From contig JBEKBO010000020.1 of assembly GCA_050015355.1 (NCBI GenBank), positions 1-58,985 of the forward strand: 58,985 nt of DNA, written 5' to 3'. The first letter of the stretch is position 1, and every line of letters starts with the position of its first letter. Made by a program: the position numbers and the translations under genes. The notes beneath the pieces are model-generated. The model was not told where the DNA came from. It ran no database searches and saw nothing but the letters and a program-made list of their open reading frames with translations. The stretch comes from CAWBRT01 sp050015355. GTDB lineage: Bacteria; Acidobacteriota; Terriglobia; Terriglobales; Acidobacteriaceae. Shown here piece by piece: positions 42,893 through 52,112 of this stretch.

Positions 42893-43711
42893 ATGCAGAC
42901 CCAATCTCCCCTTGAGAAAATGGTCTTTCGCAAGACCAACAGCAAAGGCGGACGCAACATCAGTGTCACCCCCAACAACAGCACAAACAAGCATCTGGCC
43001 TACGGCCGCATCATTCTCGACGCTTCAGTGCCGTCGGTTCGGTTTGCCACCGGCAACCAGGAAACGGGACTGATTTGTCTGTCGGGCGGCGCTACCGTGA
43101 GCGTTGACGGCAAGCCGTTTCAGTTGGGGCAGTACGATGCCATTTACGTTCCGCGCGACAGCCAGATTGAAGTGTCAACCAAAGCACGTGTCGACCTGGT
43201 TGAGCTCTCCGCGGACGTGGAGCACCGTTATCCGTTGCAGTTTGTTTCCTATGCGGAAATCTCCAAGGATCCGGCTCTGAAGTTCGACGCGGGCGTTCCC
43301 GGCCAGGCGCGCCACCTCAATATTCTTCTCGGAAAAAACGTCGAAGCTGGACGGCTGGTCGCCGGCTTCACCTACTCGGAGCCGGGCAACTGGACGAGTT
43401 GGCCGCCTCACGAACACGCCGCGATTCTTGAGGAAATGTATATCTACTTCAATATGCCGGCGCCGGCATTCGGGTTGCAGTTGGTGTACGACAACACGGA
43501 GTATCCGGAAATGGTAGTTCCGGTGCGCGATGGCGACGCGGTGCTGATGCCCAGTGGTTATCATCCTAACGTTTCCGTTCCCGGCCACAAGATCTGTTTT
43601 GTGTGGGCGATGGCCGCGCATCGCGAGAAGGTTGACCGGCAGTTCGGCCTGGTCAACGTGCAACCGGGATTCAATCAAGGCGGTTCAGGGTTGGAAGCCA
43701 GCCGCAAATAA
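42893..43711 (+). CDS. kduI: 5-keto-4-deoxyuronate isomerase family protein (KduI/IolB fold)
   Basis: This is a 272-residue double cupin. The metal site is visible as WPPHEHAAILEEMYIYF (two His and a Glu) with a further His in MPSGYHPNVSVPGHK. The family includes KduI (5-keto-4-deoxyuronate to 3-deoxy-D-glycero-2,5-hexodiulosonate) and IolB (5-deoxyglucuronate isomerase). The motif SWPPHEH is also close to IolB, but the next gene is kduD and uronate genes follow, so KduI function is preferred. The ATG at 42893 has AGAGG upstream; an ATG two codons earlier is less well spaced. Confidence 0.82.
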   Translation: MQTQSPLEKMVFRKTNSKGGRNISVTPNNSTNKHLAYGRIILDASVPSVRFATGNQETGLICLSGGATVSVDGKPFQLGQYDAIYVPRDSQIEVSTKARVDLVELSADVEHRYPLQFVSYAEISKDPALKFDAGVPGQARHLNILLGKNVEAGRLVAGFTYSEPGNWTSWPPHEHAAILEEMYIYFNMPAPAFGLQLVYDNTEYPEMVVPVRDGDAVLMPSGYHPNVSVPGHKICFVWAMAAHREKVDRQFGLVNVQPGFNQGGSGLEASRK

Positions 43712-43726
43712 CGCCGAGGATAAAAA

Positions 43727-44491
43727 ATGATTCTGGACGCGCTAAAGCTAACTGGGAAAAATGCGCTCGTAACCGGTGCACAGCAAGGTCTGGGCGCCGG
43801 TGTTGCCGTGGCTCTGGCTGAAGCGGGCGCAAACGTAATTGTGCATGGGCTGGAGCCCGAGAAGACCGAGACGATCCGCGCAGCCGTCTGCAAAGCGGGT
43901 GTGCAGGCTTTTTCGGTGTTAGGAGATGTGGCGGACCCAAAGGTTTGTGAGCGGATGGTTGAGAGCACGGTGGAGCGGTTGGGCTCGATCGACATTCTGG
44001 TCAACAATGCCGGGATCATTCGCCGCGCACCGGCAGCGGAGTTCTCGCTCACGGACTGGAGCGACGTAATCGAGATCAACCTGAACAGCGTTTTCCGGCT
44101 CTGTCAGCTTGCGGGGCGGAGGATGCTGGCCCAGGGGCGCGGAAAGATCATCAACATCGCGTCCCTGCTTTCCTTCCAGGGCGGCGTATTCGTTCCGGCT
44201 TATGCCGCGGCCAAGGGCGGTGTCGCGCAATTGACCAAGGCATTGGCCAACGAATGGGCGCCGAAAGGAGTGAACGTCAACGCCATCGCTCCTGGCTACA
44301 TGGCGACAGATAACACCGCCGCGCTTCGCGCCGACCCGCAGCGCAGCCGGCAGATTCTTGAGCGCATCCCCGCCGGACGATGGGGGACGCCGCAGGATAT
44401 CGGCGGCACGGCAGTGTTTCTTGCCGCGCCTGCCAGCGACTACATCAACGGCCACGTACTGGTTGTCGACGGCGGTTGGATGGGGCGGTGA
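43727..44491 (+). CDS. kduD: 2-deoxy-D-gluconate 3-dehydrogenase (KduD)
   Basis: This 254-residue short-chain dehydrogenase reduces the KduI product to 2-keto-3-deoxygluconate. Seen are VTGAQQGLGAGVAVALAEAG, NNAGIIRRAPAAEFS (the IIRR pattern is typical of KduD), IASLLSFQGGVFVPAYAAAKGG with Ser, Tyr and Lys, APGYMATDNT, and the end LVVDGGWMGR. It begins 16 nt after kduI with GAGG in the gap, hence one transcript. Confidence 0.92.
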   Translation: MILDALKLTGKNALVTGAQQGLGAGVAVALAEAGANVIVHGLEPEKTETIRAAVCKAGVQAFSVLGDVADPKVCERMVESTVERLGSIDILVNNAGIIRRAPAAEFSLTDWSDVIEINLNSVFRLCQLAGRRMLAQGRGKIINIASLLSFQGGVFVPAYAAAKGGVAQLTKALANEWAPKGVNVNAIAPGYMATDNTAALRADPQRSRQILERIPAGRWGTPQDIGGTAVFLAAPASDYINGHVLVVDGGWMGR

Positions 44492-44579
44492 ATGACCACG
44501 AGCGGATGATCGGGCCCAAGCAGCAATGGCAGTTCTGATTCATCCTTGAGAAACGAAGAGAGAATAGGGAGGAGAAGTA

Positions 44580-45038
44580 ATGTTCACGTTAGCAAGGTTG
44601 TCTGTTGTTGCCATGCTTATTGTCGTTACCTGCGTTGTTGTCTCGGCGCAGACCGCCAGCGCGCCTGCGGCAGCTATTTTTTTCGACAAAGCCAAGGTCG
44701 ACCAGGCTATGACCTCCGGCTCTGTCCTATATGACGGCAAGATGTTTAGGGTGCAAATGGGCAAGCGGAGCGAAGCCGGCCAGGTGGAATTCCACGCCAA
44801 GGATACCGATGTTTTCTACATTGTTTCGGGCTCAGCTACGTTCGTTACCGGCGGCACGATGGTCGGAGGAAAAACCACGGGCCCCGGTGAGATCCGCGGA
44901 ACCTCGATTACGGGCGGTGAGACACGTAAGCTTGCCAAAGGCGATGTCATCGTGATCCCTGATAGCGTCAATCATTGGTGGAAGGAAATTCAAGAACCGG
45001 TGGTCTATTTCGTAGTGAAGGAAGTGACGGGGAAGTAG
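44580..45038 (+). CDS. Secreted cupin-domain protein
   Basis: This 152-residue protein has a signal peptide (LSVVAMLIVVTCVVVSAQTA) and one cupin barrel. The first motif reads VEFHAKDTDVFYIVSGSATF, the second GDVIVIPDSVNHWW; metal ligands would be His, Asp/Glu and the last His, an incomplete set compared with standard cupins. Strong GGAGG site before the ATG. In the uronate operon it may handle a periplasmic sugar acid; function not established. Confidence 0.8.
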   Translation: MFTLARLSVVAMLIVVTCVVVSAQTASAPAAAIFFDKAKVDQAMTSGSVLYDGKMFRVQMGKRSEAGQVEFHAKDTDVFYIVSGSATFVTGGTMVGGKTTGPGEIRGTSITGGETRKLAKGDVIVIPDSVNHWWKEIQEPVVYFVVKEVTGK

Positions 45039-45105
45039 GCGATCAGTATTGCTGAAGTCGAATTGTTATTTGTCATTCATCAACGGAAAGAAATGAGGAG
45101 ATGGT

Positions 45106-45591
45106 ATGTCAAAGACTAAGTCGAATTTCACCCGGCGCGCCGCCCTTGCGGTGATTGGCGCCGTTTTGATTGCGTCCACTCTCGTCTCGCCGCTGCAAGC
45201 CGCCGAGACTTCCGGCGTGGCCACCGCGGTCGCCACGGCCGTCGAAGCACTGCGAGCCGCCATGGTGTCGGGAGACGAGAAGGCGCTGAATGCTCTGACG
45301 GACGATCATCTGACCTATGGGCATTCCCACGGAATGCTTCAAGACAAGGCCACGTTCGTCAAATTCCTGGTTGGCCCGAAGGCGCCCGGCAAATTCAATT
45401 GGATCAAGATCTCCAATCAGACGATCGACGTGGTAAACAGCCACATTGCGTGGGTCCGTCACACTTTTGACGCCCAAAATGAAGAACCAAGCGGCAAGAT
45501 CACCAAAGCCCACATCATCCTCCTTCAGGTGTGGATGAAGGAAAAGGGGAACTGGAAGCTGTTGGCCCGGCAAGCCTGTGTCCCCGACTAA
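45106..45591 (+). CDS. Exported NTF2-like (DUF4440) protein
   Basis: This 161-residue protein has a twin-arginine-like signal (NFTRRAALAVIGAVLIASTL, cleavage near LQAAE). The mature part is an NTF2-like cone fold: EALRAAMVSGDEKALNALTD, DHLTYGHSHGMLQDKATFV, VWMKEKGNWKLLARQAC. Such domains are often small-molecule isomerases or binding proteins. GAGGAGATG precedes the start. It lies between two cupin genes in the uronate operon, an unusual place for this family. Confidence 0.75.
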   Translation: MSKTKSNFTRRAALAVIGAVLIASTLVSPLQAAETSGVATAVATAVEALRAAMVSGDEKALNALTDDHLTYGHSHGMLQDKATFVKFLVGPKAPGKFNWIKISNQTIDVVNSHIAWVRHTFDAQNEEPSGKITKAHIILLQVWMKEKGNWKLLARQACVPD

Positions 45592-45768
45592 TGGTAATAA
45601 TGTTTGGCGCGCGAGGCAGTGCGCATGCCAAACAAAATGGATCTCCATTCCTGGGCCGTTTGCGTTCGAGACTTCAATCGCACCTTACGGCCCAGTAGTT
45701 TCCTCAAGTTTCGTTTGGGAAGTAGAGTGACAGAACAAACAAAACGGACATTTGCGGACTTAGAGGTA

Positions 45769-46083
45769 ATGGAAAGCGCCAACATCAAGCCAATCGCTCC
45801 CGAACCGGGGCTGACGCGCCTGGTTGGCGCCCACAACGACAAGTTGTTCCTGGCGGAGCACCGAATGGCGAAGGGCTACGTTGGTTCGCGCCACAGCCAC
45901 CCGCATGAACAAGTTGTTTACGTTATTTCGGGTCATCTCAAGGTGAGTTGCAAAGGCAGGAGCTTCGACCTGCGCTCCGGCGACAGCTTTGTGGTGCGCG
46001 GCGGCATCGAGCACCAGGCGACAGCACTGGAAGAGTCGGTAGTCATCGACGTGTTTACGCCCTGCCGCTCCGATTACCTGTAG
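45769..46083 (+). CDS. KdgF-like cupin (pectin-monomer ketonisation)
   Basis: The 104-residue single cupin begins at the ATG 45769 (MESANIKPIAPEPGLTR); in-frame GTG 45727 and earlier starts give less conserved extensions. Metal motif: SRHSHPHEQVVYVISGHL (two His, Gln/Glu) and GDSFVVRGGIEHQA. This size and pattern match KdgF, which speeds conversion of 4,5-unsaturated monouronates into the linear keto form used by KduI. Gene context (kduI, kduD, uxaC) supports this. Confidence 0.72.
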   Translation: MESANIKPIAPEPGLTRLVGAHNDKLFLAEHRMAKGYVGSRHSHPHEQVVYVISGHLKVSCKGRSFDLRSGDSFVVRGGIEHQATALEESVVIDVFTPCRSDYL

Positions 46084-46132
46084 CGTCCTCCATCGCAATC
46101 CACATCCGGTGCCACACGAGGTTGGAATTAAC

Positions 46133-46951
46133 ATGGCGACGAACGAGACAAACTCCTCTCTTTATCGAGTGCAGGTTCTCGACCGCGCTTTCGCCATCAT
46201 CGATGCCCTGGCAGACACGCGCGAAGACGCCAGCCTGGCGGAGATCGCTGCCATCGTGAAAATGCATAAGAGCACGGTCCACCGCTTGATGATGAACCTG
46301 GAGCGGCATCGGCTGGTTGACCGGGACCAGACGGGGCATTACAGGCTTGGGATGAAGCTGTACGATCTGGGTATCCGGGCGTTTTCGCGCTTCGACATAC
46401 GCCACCGTGCGCGGCCGCACCTTGAAAAACTGATGTACAACACGGAAGAGACGGTCCACCTTTGCATCCTCGACGATGGCGAGATGCTCTATGTTGACAA
46501 GGTCGAACCCAGGCGCAGCATTCGCATGTCTTCGACCGTGGGACGTCGTAACGCGGTACACTGCACGGCGGTGGGCAAGGCCGTCCTGGCCGCGCTTCCC
46601 GAGGCCGTTGTCGATCAAATCATTTCCCAGCGCGGGCTGCGGCGCTTCACGGCTAAGACGCTGACCACACCCGCGGAACTGAAAGCTGAGCTGCGGGAGA
46701 TCCGCCAACGCGGGTTCGCCATCGACGATGAGGAAAATGAAGAAGGCGTCCGTTGTATTGGAGCGATGGTGAGAGATTATTCCGGGCGTCCGGCGGCGGC
46801 CATCAGTGTCTCCGCACCATCGTTTCGCATGTCTCGAGAGAAGCTTCGGGCACTAGCGCCCCTAGTTTGCGAAACCGCTCGGGCAGTGTCGCTGGAATGG
46901 GGATATCGGGAAGTCGAACGGGAAGGGGTTGTGCGCAACCCGCCGGGTTAG
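46133..46951 (+). CDS. IclR-family transcriptional regulator (KdgR-like)
   Basis: This is a 272-residue protein with an N-terminal winged helix (ASLAEIAAIVKMHKSTVHRLMMNLE) and a C-terminal IclR ligand-binding domain (RPHLEKLMYNTEETVHLCIL, VHCTAVGKAVLAALPE, GFAIDDEENEEGVRCIGAMV, AAISVSAPSFRM). It sits within the uronate operon between the KdgF-like gene and uxaC. KdgR, an IclR member, responds to 2-keto-3-deoxygluconate; that is the likely inducer here. Start chosen at ATG 46133. Confidence 0.88.
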   Translation: MATNETNSSLYRVQVLDRAFAIIDALADTREDASLAEIAAIVKMHKSTVHRLMMNLERHRLVDRDQTGHYRLGMKLYDLGIRAFSRFDIRHRARPHLEKLMYNTEETVHLCILDDGEMLYVDKVEPRRSIRMSSTVGRRNAVHCTAVGKAVLAALPEAVVDQIISQRGLRRFTAKTLTTPAELKAELREIRQRGFAIDDEENEEGVRCIGAMVRDYSGRPAAAISVSAPSFRMSREKLRALAPLVCETARAVSLEWGYREVEREGVVRNPPG

Positions 46952-47042
46952 CCCGATTTTTTGGAGGGCGGCCACTGCGCCGTAGCTGCGCATGTTGCGG
47001 TGGAACCCCGGCGCTGTTCAGGTCAGATTACGCGGAGGCCTC

Positions 47043-48488
47043 ATGAAAGAGTTTTTGGGCGAAGATTTCCTTCTCCAATCGGCTGCGGCACGCAACCTGT
47101 ACCACAGCTATGCCGAGCATGAACCCATTCTTGATTATCACTGCCACATTTCACCGAAAGACATTGCGGAAAACCGCCGCTTCAACGATCTGTTCGAGAT
47201 CTGGCTGGAGGGCGATCACTACAAATGGCGTGCCATGCGTGCCAACGGTGTTGAAGAGCGGCTCTGCACGGGCGATGCTCCGGCGTTTGAGAAGTTCATG
47301 GCGTGGGCGCGCACCGTTCCCTCTACGCTCCGCAATCCGCTGTATCACTGGACTCACCTCGAACTGAAGCGATACTTCGGAATCGACCGCCTGGTGAACG
47401 AAACCACCGCAAAACGCATCTGGGAAGAGGCCAACGCCCAACTCGCGACCGACGACCTCCGGGTGCACGGCATCCTGAAGAAGTTCAACGTGAAGGCAGT
47501 TTGTACCACCGACGATCCGACCGACGATCTCCGCTACCACAAGCAGATCGCCGCTTCCGGATTGTCTACCCGCGTGTTTCCCGCCTTCCGTCCGGACAAG
47601 GCGCTCAACGTCCACCTTCCCGAGCAATTCAACGGCTGGGTCGCCAAGCTGGCCGAAGCGAGCAATACGGATATCCGCAACTTCAAGGCATTTCTCGACG
47701 CCATCCGGCAGCGCCACGAATTCTTTCACCAGATGGGGGCGCGGCTCTCCGATCACGGCTTGGAGCGCTGCTACGCCGAGCACTGCCCGGAGGCGACAGC
47801 GGCGGCGATCTTCGATCGAGCTCGCTCCGGCAAAGCAGCAAGCGCCGAAGAGCAGTTGCAATTTGCCTCTTACATGATGCTGTATTTCGGTCATCTTGAC
47901 GCCGCCGGCGGATGGACGAAGCAGCTACATCTTGGGGCTCGCCGCAACAATAATCTCCGCATGTTCAAGGCGCTCGGCCCCGACACCGGGTTCGACTCGA
48001 TCGGCGATTGCCCGCAGGTGGAAGCGCTCGGCACGTACCTCGGCCGTCTGGCCGCCGATGGCGCTCTGCCGAAGATCATCGTCTATAACGTGAATCCCAC
48101 CGAGAACTACGCATTTGCGACCATGGTCGGCAACTTCGCGGAAAACTCTGTTCCTGGAAAAATGCAATTCGGCAGCGGCTGGTGGTACCTCGATCAGAAA
48201 GAAGGCATCGAGTGGCAGTTGAACACCCTCTCGAATGTGGGGCTGCTGTCGCGCTTCGTCGGCATGATCACCGATTCACGCTCATTCATGTCCTACCCGC
48301 GGCATGAGTACTTCCGTCGAGTGCTGTGCAACCTGTTGGGGAAAGACCTGGAGAATGGTGAATTGCCCGACGATGTGGAGTTGATCGGGGGAATGATTCG
48401 GAATATCTGCTTCAACAATGCCAAGGAGTTTTTCGCGCTGGACATGACAGCCCCGGTCGGGCGCGAGCGGGTTCTGGCGCGCAACTGA
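47043..48488 (+). CDS. uxaC: Glucuronate/galacturonate isomerase
   Basis: This 481-residue enzyme opens galacturonate or glucuronate catabolism by aldose-ketose isomerisation to tagaturonate or fructuronate. Seen are the metal-binding start PILDYHCHISPKDIAENRRF, HWTHLELKRYFGI, KAVCTTDDPTDDLRYH, LHLGARRNNNLRMFKALGPD, GSGWWYLDQKEGIEWQL and TDSRSFMSYPRHEYFRR. Full length. ATG at 47043 with GGAGG 5 nt upstream. Confidence 0.95.
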   Translation: MKEFLGEDFLLQSAAARNLYHSYAEHEPILDYHCHISPKDIAENRRFNDLFEIWLEGDHYKWRAMRANGVEERLCTGDAPAFEKFMAWARTVPSTLRNPLYHWTHLELKRYFGIDRLVNETTAKRIWEEANAQLATDDLRVHGILKKFNVKAVCTTDDPTDDLRYHKQIAASGLSTRVFPAFRPDKALNVHLPEQFNGWVAKLAEASNTDIRNFKAFLDAIRQRHEFFHQMGARLSDHGLERCYAEHCPEATAAAIFDRARSGKAASAEEQLQFASYMMLYFGHLDAAGGWTKQLHLGARRNNNLRMFKALGPDTGFDSIGDCPQVEALGTYLGRLAADGALPKIIVYNVNPTENYAFATMVGNFAENSVPGKMQFGSGWWYLDQKEGIEWQLNTLSNVGLLSRFVGMITDSRSFMSYPRHEYFRRVLCNLLGKDLENGELPDDVELIGGMIRNICFNNAKEFFALDMTAPVGRERVLARN

Positions 48489-48679
48489 AATTTCTCTTGC
48501 CAGTACGGGTGCCCCAGGTTCCGCGCCGCCGATCACTCCTTTGATATATGCCGCGCAATTTGGTCAAGCCGCGCAATTTGTAGCAAATGGCTTATTCGGC
48601 TGTTCGGCGCTAACCTGGGCCGGCGTCCAGTGGCAGCTAGTTCTTACCGTGGAGGCATTTTGCCTGTACGCCACGCCGG

Positions 48680-49165
48680 TCACTCCAATGGCAGTTCCAT
48701 GTAACGTGTTCCCGGTTGCGGACTGTTGTAATACGGCGGAATCTCGTGAAACCCGAGCGCCAGATACAAGCGGTTGGCTTCCATCATCTGCGCCGGAATC
48801 GTGTCCAGACACATTCGGGCGTAGCCAATCAGTTTGGCCTCGGCGATGAGCCGCTCAGCGAGTTGGCGGCCTATGCCTTGGCCCTTGCATTCGGGCCGCA
48901 CATACAGGCGTTTCATCTCGCACGCCTGCTGATCGAAAGGCCGCAGCGCGCCACATCCAACAGGGGCGCCATCAACGAAAGCAAGCAGCAACCGGCCTGC
49001 CGGGAGAGCGTACTTGCCCGGCAGTGTGGCCAGCTCTTCCTCAAAGTTCTGGAAGCACAATGGAAAACCTAACGAAGCACCATATTCCTTGAATAGGTCG
49101 CACGCCTGTGCGATGTCGGCTGGCGATTCGGCGATTCGAATGGTGACTCGTGCGGAATCTTTCAT
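48680..49165 (-). CDS. GNAT-family N-acetyltransferase
   Basis: This is a 161-residue acetyltransferase: VGCGALRPFDQQACEMKRLYV (central strands) and the acetyl-CoA loop CKGQGIGRQLAERLIAEAK (Q/R-x-x-G-x-G/A), then ANRLYLALGFHEIPPYY. Substrate unknown. It is read against the uronate genes on both sides and is probably a separate unit. The preceding 190 nt contain two direct copies of GCCGCGCAATTTG but no gene. Confidence 0.88.
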   Translation of the reverse strand: MKDSARVTIRIAESPADIAQACDLFKEYGASLGFPLCFQNFEEELATLPGKYALPAGRLLLAFVDGAPVGCGALRPFDQQACEMKRLYVRPECKGQGIGRQLAERLIAEAKLIGYARMCLDTIPAQMMEANRLYLALGFHEIPPYYNSPQPGTRYMELPLE

Positions 49166-49188
49166 GGCATGAAATCCCCGGTTAGCGC

Positions 49189-49254
49189 GGTTTCAGAATA
49201 GGCGTATCCCGGAGCTATCAACCTTCACGGGGTGTACCTTTCGCGAAACCGGCC
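49189..49254. repeat. Dispersed 65-nt repeat, family 2, copy C (inverted)
   Basis: GGTTTCAGAATAGGCGTATC, then GGAGCTATCAACCTTCACGG and TTTCGCGAAACCGG: the reverse complement of copies A (9405) and B (15361). Ends are imperfectly inverted (GGTTTC / GAAACC). Confidence 0.75.
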
Positions 49255-49604
49255 GGCAGAATGCCGAAGCAACTCACCACAGACCTATTATCTTCCACTT
49301 TTGAAAAACGATGTCGTTGCAATATACCAGCATCTTTACTCATTGGTCGTGTCTGCCGCAAGAGGCCCTAGAGCAATTCACAGTTGGTATACCCCTCAAT
49401 ATCACCGCCGGGCCTGAAAGCCCGGCTTCTTCACGGGGTATATCTTCCGCGAATCCGGTCTAGCCCGTCGCCCATGAAACAGCTACCATGGACACGCTGG
49501 CCGATTCGCTCTTCCAGCTTCCGCCTAGTTGCTCGGCGTGGGCGTGCCAGGGCAAAGTCAGCGGCCACGGAAATCCCTATTCGGAAGGATGGAACGACCC
49601 TCTC
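49255..49604. other. Gap before uxaB with a second partial family-2 repeat
   Basis: No gene seen. Between 49388 and 49462 lies a nested palindrome: outer GGTATACCCCTC/ACGGGGTATATC and inner CCGGGC/GCCCGG. Its right part, CACGGGGTATATCTTCCGCG, matches the family-2 repeat. The uxaB promoter should be to the right of it, but none was recognised. Confidence 0.45.
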
Positions 49605-51152
49605 ATGACTACCTCACCGGCAACGCTGCCCCGCTTGAACGCCGCATACCTGGAAAGCAATCCAACGTTGGCAGGCGGCACTTCCGGACACTCTCTCCGT
49701 GAGAAGGTTCTACAGTTCGGCGAGGGCGGCTTTCTTCGAGGCTTCGTCGACTGGATGATCGACGGCATGAACAAGAAGGGCCTCTTTGCGGGCTCCGTCG
49801 TTGTCATCCAACCCATCGCCCAGGGTGCGGTCGCCAGCCTGAATGAGCAGAACGGCGTTTACACCCACATGATGCGCGGTGTCGAAGGTGGCATGGTGGT
49901 GGAGCGGAAAGAGGTGATCACCTGCATTAGCCGCGGCATCAACCCCTATACTGATTTCGAGCAATACCTGAAGTGCGCTCACAATCCCGATCTGCGCTTC
50001 ATCGTCTCCAACACCACCGAGGCTGGAATCGCTTACTGCGCGGAAGATAAAATCACCGACGCACCGCCGTCTTCCTTTCCGTCCAAGCTCACGCTTCTGC
50101 TGCTTGAGCGATTCAAGGCATTCGGCGGCGATCCAGCCAAGGGTTTCATTTTGCTGCCTTGCGAACTGATCGACAATAACGGAGACAATCTCAAGAAAAC
50201 CGTCCTCCAGACTGCCCGGAACTGGAATCTCGACGCTAAGTTCGTCGCCTGGGTGGAGCAGGCCAACGTCTTTACCAACACGCTGGTTGACCGCATCAAC
50301 ACCGGCTATCCCGGCGACGAAGCTGAGGCTCTCCAGCAGGCTTGCGGGTATCGCGACGAACTCTTCAATACCTCCGAGGTCTTCCATCTCTGGGTCATCG
50401 AAGGCCCGGCTTTCCTGGAGAACGAGCTGCCGCTCAGGCGGGCCGGCTTTAATGTCGTCTTTGCCGAAAGCGTAAAGCCCTACCGCGACCGCAAGGTTCG
50501 CATACTCAACGGAGCCCATACCAGCACGGTTCTGGCGGCTTATCTCGCCGGCAAGGATTTCGTCGTCAAGTGCATGCAAGACCCGGTCGTCAGCGGGTTC
50601 ATGAAAAAGGCAATCCACGACGAGATTATCCCCACCCTGACGCTGCCCAGGCAGGAATTGGAGGCTTTTGCCGAAGCTGTCATTGAACGCTTCAGCAATC
50701 CTTTCATCAAACACCCGCTGCTGAGCATCTCGCTCAACTCCGTTTCTAAGTTCAAGGCTCGTATCCTGCCTTCGGTCGAACAGTACGTTGCCGGGCAGGG
50801 CCGTGTGCCCGACCACCTCGCGTTCAGTCTGGCGGCCCTCATTGCCTTCTATCGTGGAACCGAAATCAAAGACGCAGCCTTGATTGGCTGGCGCAATGGC
50901 AAGGAATATCACATTAAGGACGATCTATCGATCTTGGGGGCCTTCGCCAAACTCTGGCAACGCTTTGATGGCTCGGCAGCGGGCATTGCTGAACTGGTGG
51001 ATGGCGTTCTCAGCAAGCAAGAGTGGTGGGGCAAGGATCTTCGCACCATTCCTGGTCTGGAGGCGGCCGTCACTCGCGATCTGGGCTTCATCCTCGACAA
51101 GGGCATGAGAGCCGCTTTAGAGCAGGTCACTACGCCCGAACGGCGCCGGTGA
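49605..51152 (+). CDS. uxaB: Tagaturonate reductase (mannitol dehydrogenase family)
   Basis: This is a 515-residue long-chain polyol dehydrogenase. Near the N-terminus VLQFGEGGFLRGFVDWMID is the NAD-binding loop; SNTTEAGIAY, LPCELIDNNGDNLKK and, in the C-terminal domain, VRILNGAHTSTVLAAYLAG with the catalytic Lys/Asn/His region. It reduces tagaturonate from UxaC to altronate. The closest marks (FILLPCELIDNNG) point to UxaB rather than UxuB. The start chosen is ATG 49605; the frame is open for 39 more codons but that part is not conserved-looking. uxaA is not in the window. Confidence 0.9.
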   Translation: MTTSPATLPRLNAAYLESNPTLAGGTSGHSLREKVLQFGEGGFLRGFVDWMIDGMNKKGLFAGSVVVIQPIAQGAVASLNEQNGVYTHMMRGVEGGMVVERKEVITCISRGINPYTDFEQYLKCAHNPDLRFIVSNTTEAGIAYCAEDKITDAPPSSFPSKLTLLLLERFKAFGGDPAKGFILLPCELIDNNGDNLKKTVLQTARNWNLDAKFVAWVEQANVFTNTLVDRINTGYPGDEAEALQQACGYRDELFNTSEVFHLWVIEGPAFLENELPLRRAGFNVVFAESVKPYRDRKVRILNGAHTSTVLAAYLAGKDFVVKCMQDPVVSGFMKKAIHDEIIPTLTLPRQELEAFAEAVIERFSNPFIKHPLLSISLNSVSKFKARILPSVEQYVAGQGRVPDHLAFSLAALIAFYRGTEIKDAALIGWRNGKEYHIKDDLSILGAFAKLWQRFDGSAAGIAELVDGVLSKQEWWGKDLRTIPGLEAAVTRDLGFILDKGMRAALEQVTTPERRR

Positions 51153-51198
51153 CACCGAAAAATGTGCCCCAATAGATTGCGAGACCGGTGGAGAGTAG

Positions 51199-52083
51199 TT
51201 AGTCTTCAGCGATCTTGGGGTCGCTGCCACGGCGCGCACTGAGACAAGCTCCGAACAATAGCAAGCCCAGCGCTGCGGCTTGTGTCCAATGAGGCCGCGT
51301 CCGGCCGAAGATGAGCAGCAGTCCGGTCGAGAGCAAAGGCGCGGCATAGCTCGCCATGCCAAGCACGACGATGTCACCGTGCTTTGTGCCCCTGTCCCAA
51401 CACCAGAATGCCGTCCCAACCGGGCCGGTAGCCATGGCAAGGATTGCCGCCCATTGGCCCGGCGTGGGCGTTACCCAGGTCTCGCCCGTCAGGTGTATGA
51501 CCGCGCCGAGCACACCGACAGCAAGGCAGGAGCCTGCCATCGCACTGCTGGAGACTGCGCCGAAGCGACGGTTCAAAACCGAATACGCCGACCAGGTAAA
51601 CGCCGCGCCCAAGGCGGCGAGATAGCCGGCGATGTACTTCGGTTGCATGGCGAATGACTGTCCGCGGGTAACCACCAGAGCTGCTCCGGCCAATCCCAGC
51701 AAGGTGCCAAGCCACTGCCGCGCATACACCCGGACGCCGGGTAGCAGCCCGGCGAATACGACAATCAACAGCGGCCAGAGATAGTTGACCAGATTGACTT
51801 CGACCGCGGGGGCATGGTTGAAGGCAATGAAATAGAGTGCGTGGTATCCGGCCAACGCGGCGATGGTGAGCACTGCGGCGCCGGCAGGTTGGCGCAGGGC
51901 GGCGATGCCCGCTCCTCCGGGTCTCAGCAGCCAGGCACAGCCTAGCCCCCCGGCCAAACTGAAAGTGAGCGCCAGCAACTGGAAAGGCGGAATACCGGCT
52001 GCGGCTGTAGTCAATACAGCCAGCGCGGCCCAAAGACCAATAGCCGAAAAACCAAACAGCGTTGCGCGTCGACGGTCGTCCAT
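51199..52083 (-). CDS. EamA/DMT-family exporter
   Basis: This is a 294-residue membrane protein with ten predicted helices in two EamA repeats (FGFSAIGLWAALAVLTTAAA ... VNLVNYLWPLLIVVFAGLLP; AALGAAFTWSAYSVLNRRFG ... MASYAAPLLSTGLLLIFG). Members export amino acids, drugs or sugars; aromatic amino acid export (YddG-like) is suggested by VNLVNYLWPL but not certain. ATG at 52083. Confidence 0.85.
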   Translation of the reverse strand: MDDRRRATLFGFSAIGLWAALAVLTTAAAGIPPFQLLALTFSLAGGLGCAWLLRPGGAGIAALRQPAGAAVLTIAALAGYHALYFIAFNHAPAVEVNLVNYLWPLLIVVFAGLLPGVRVYARQWLGTLLGLAGAALVVTRGQSFAMQPKYIAGYLAALGAAFTWSAYSVLNRRFGAVSSSAMAGSCLAVGVLGAVIHLTGETWVTPTPGQWAAILAMATGPVGTAFWCWDRGTKHGDIVVLGMASYAAPLLSTGLLLIFGRTRPHWTQAAALGLLLFGACLSARRGSDPKIAED

Positions 52084-52112
52084 GCACGCCAAAACAGCGG
52101 CCGCAAGCCGAT

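Noticed and set aside
48548..48583. Direct repeat GCCGCGCAATTTG, two copies
   Set aside because: Only two copies 22 nt apart with no further spacing pattern, so not a CRISPR array; significance unknown.
49710..50912. Minus-strand open frame of 400 codons
   Set aside because: Antisense of uxaB; no motif or ribosome site.
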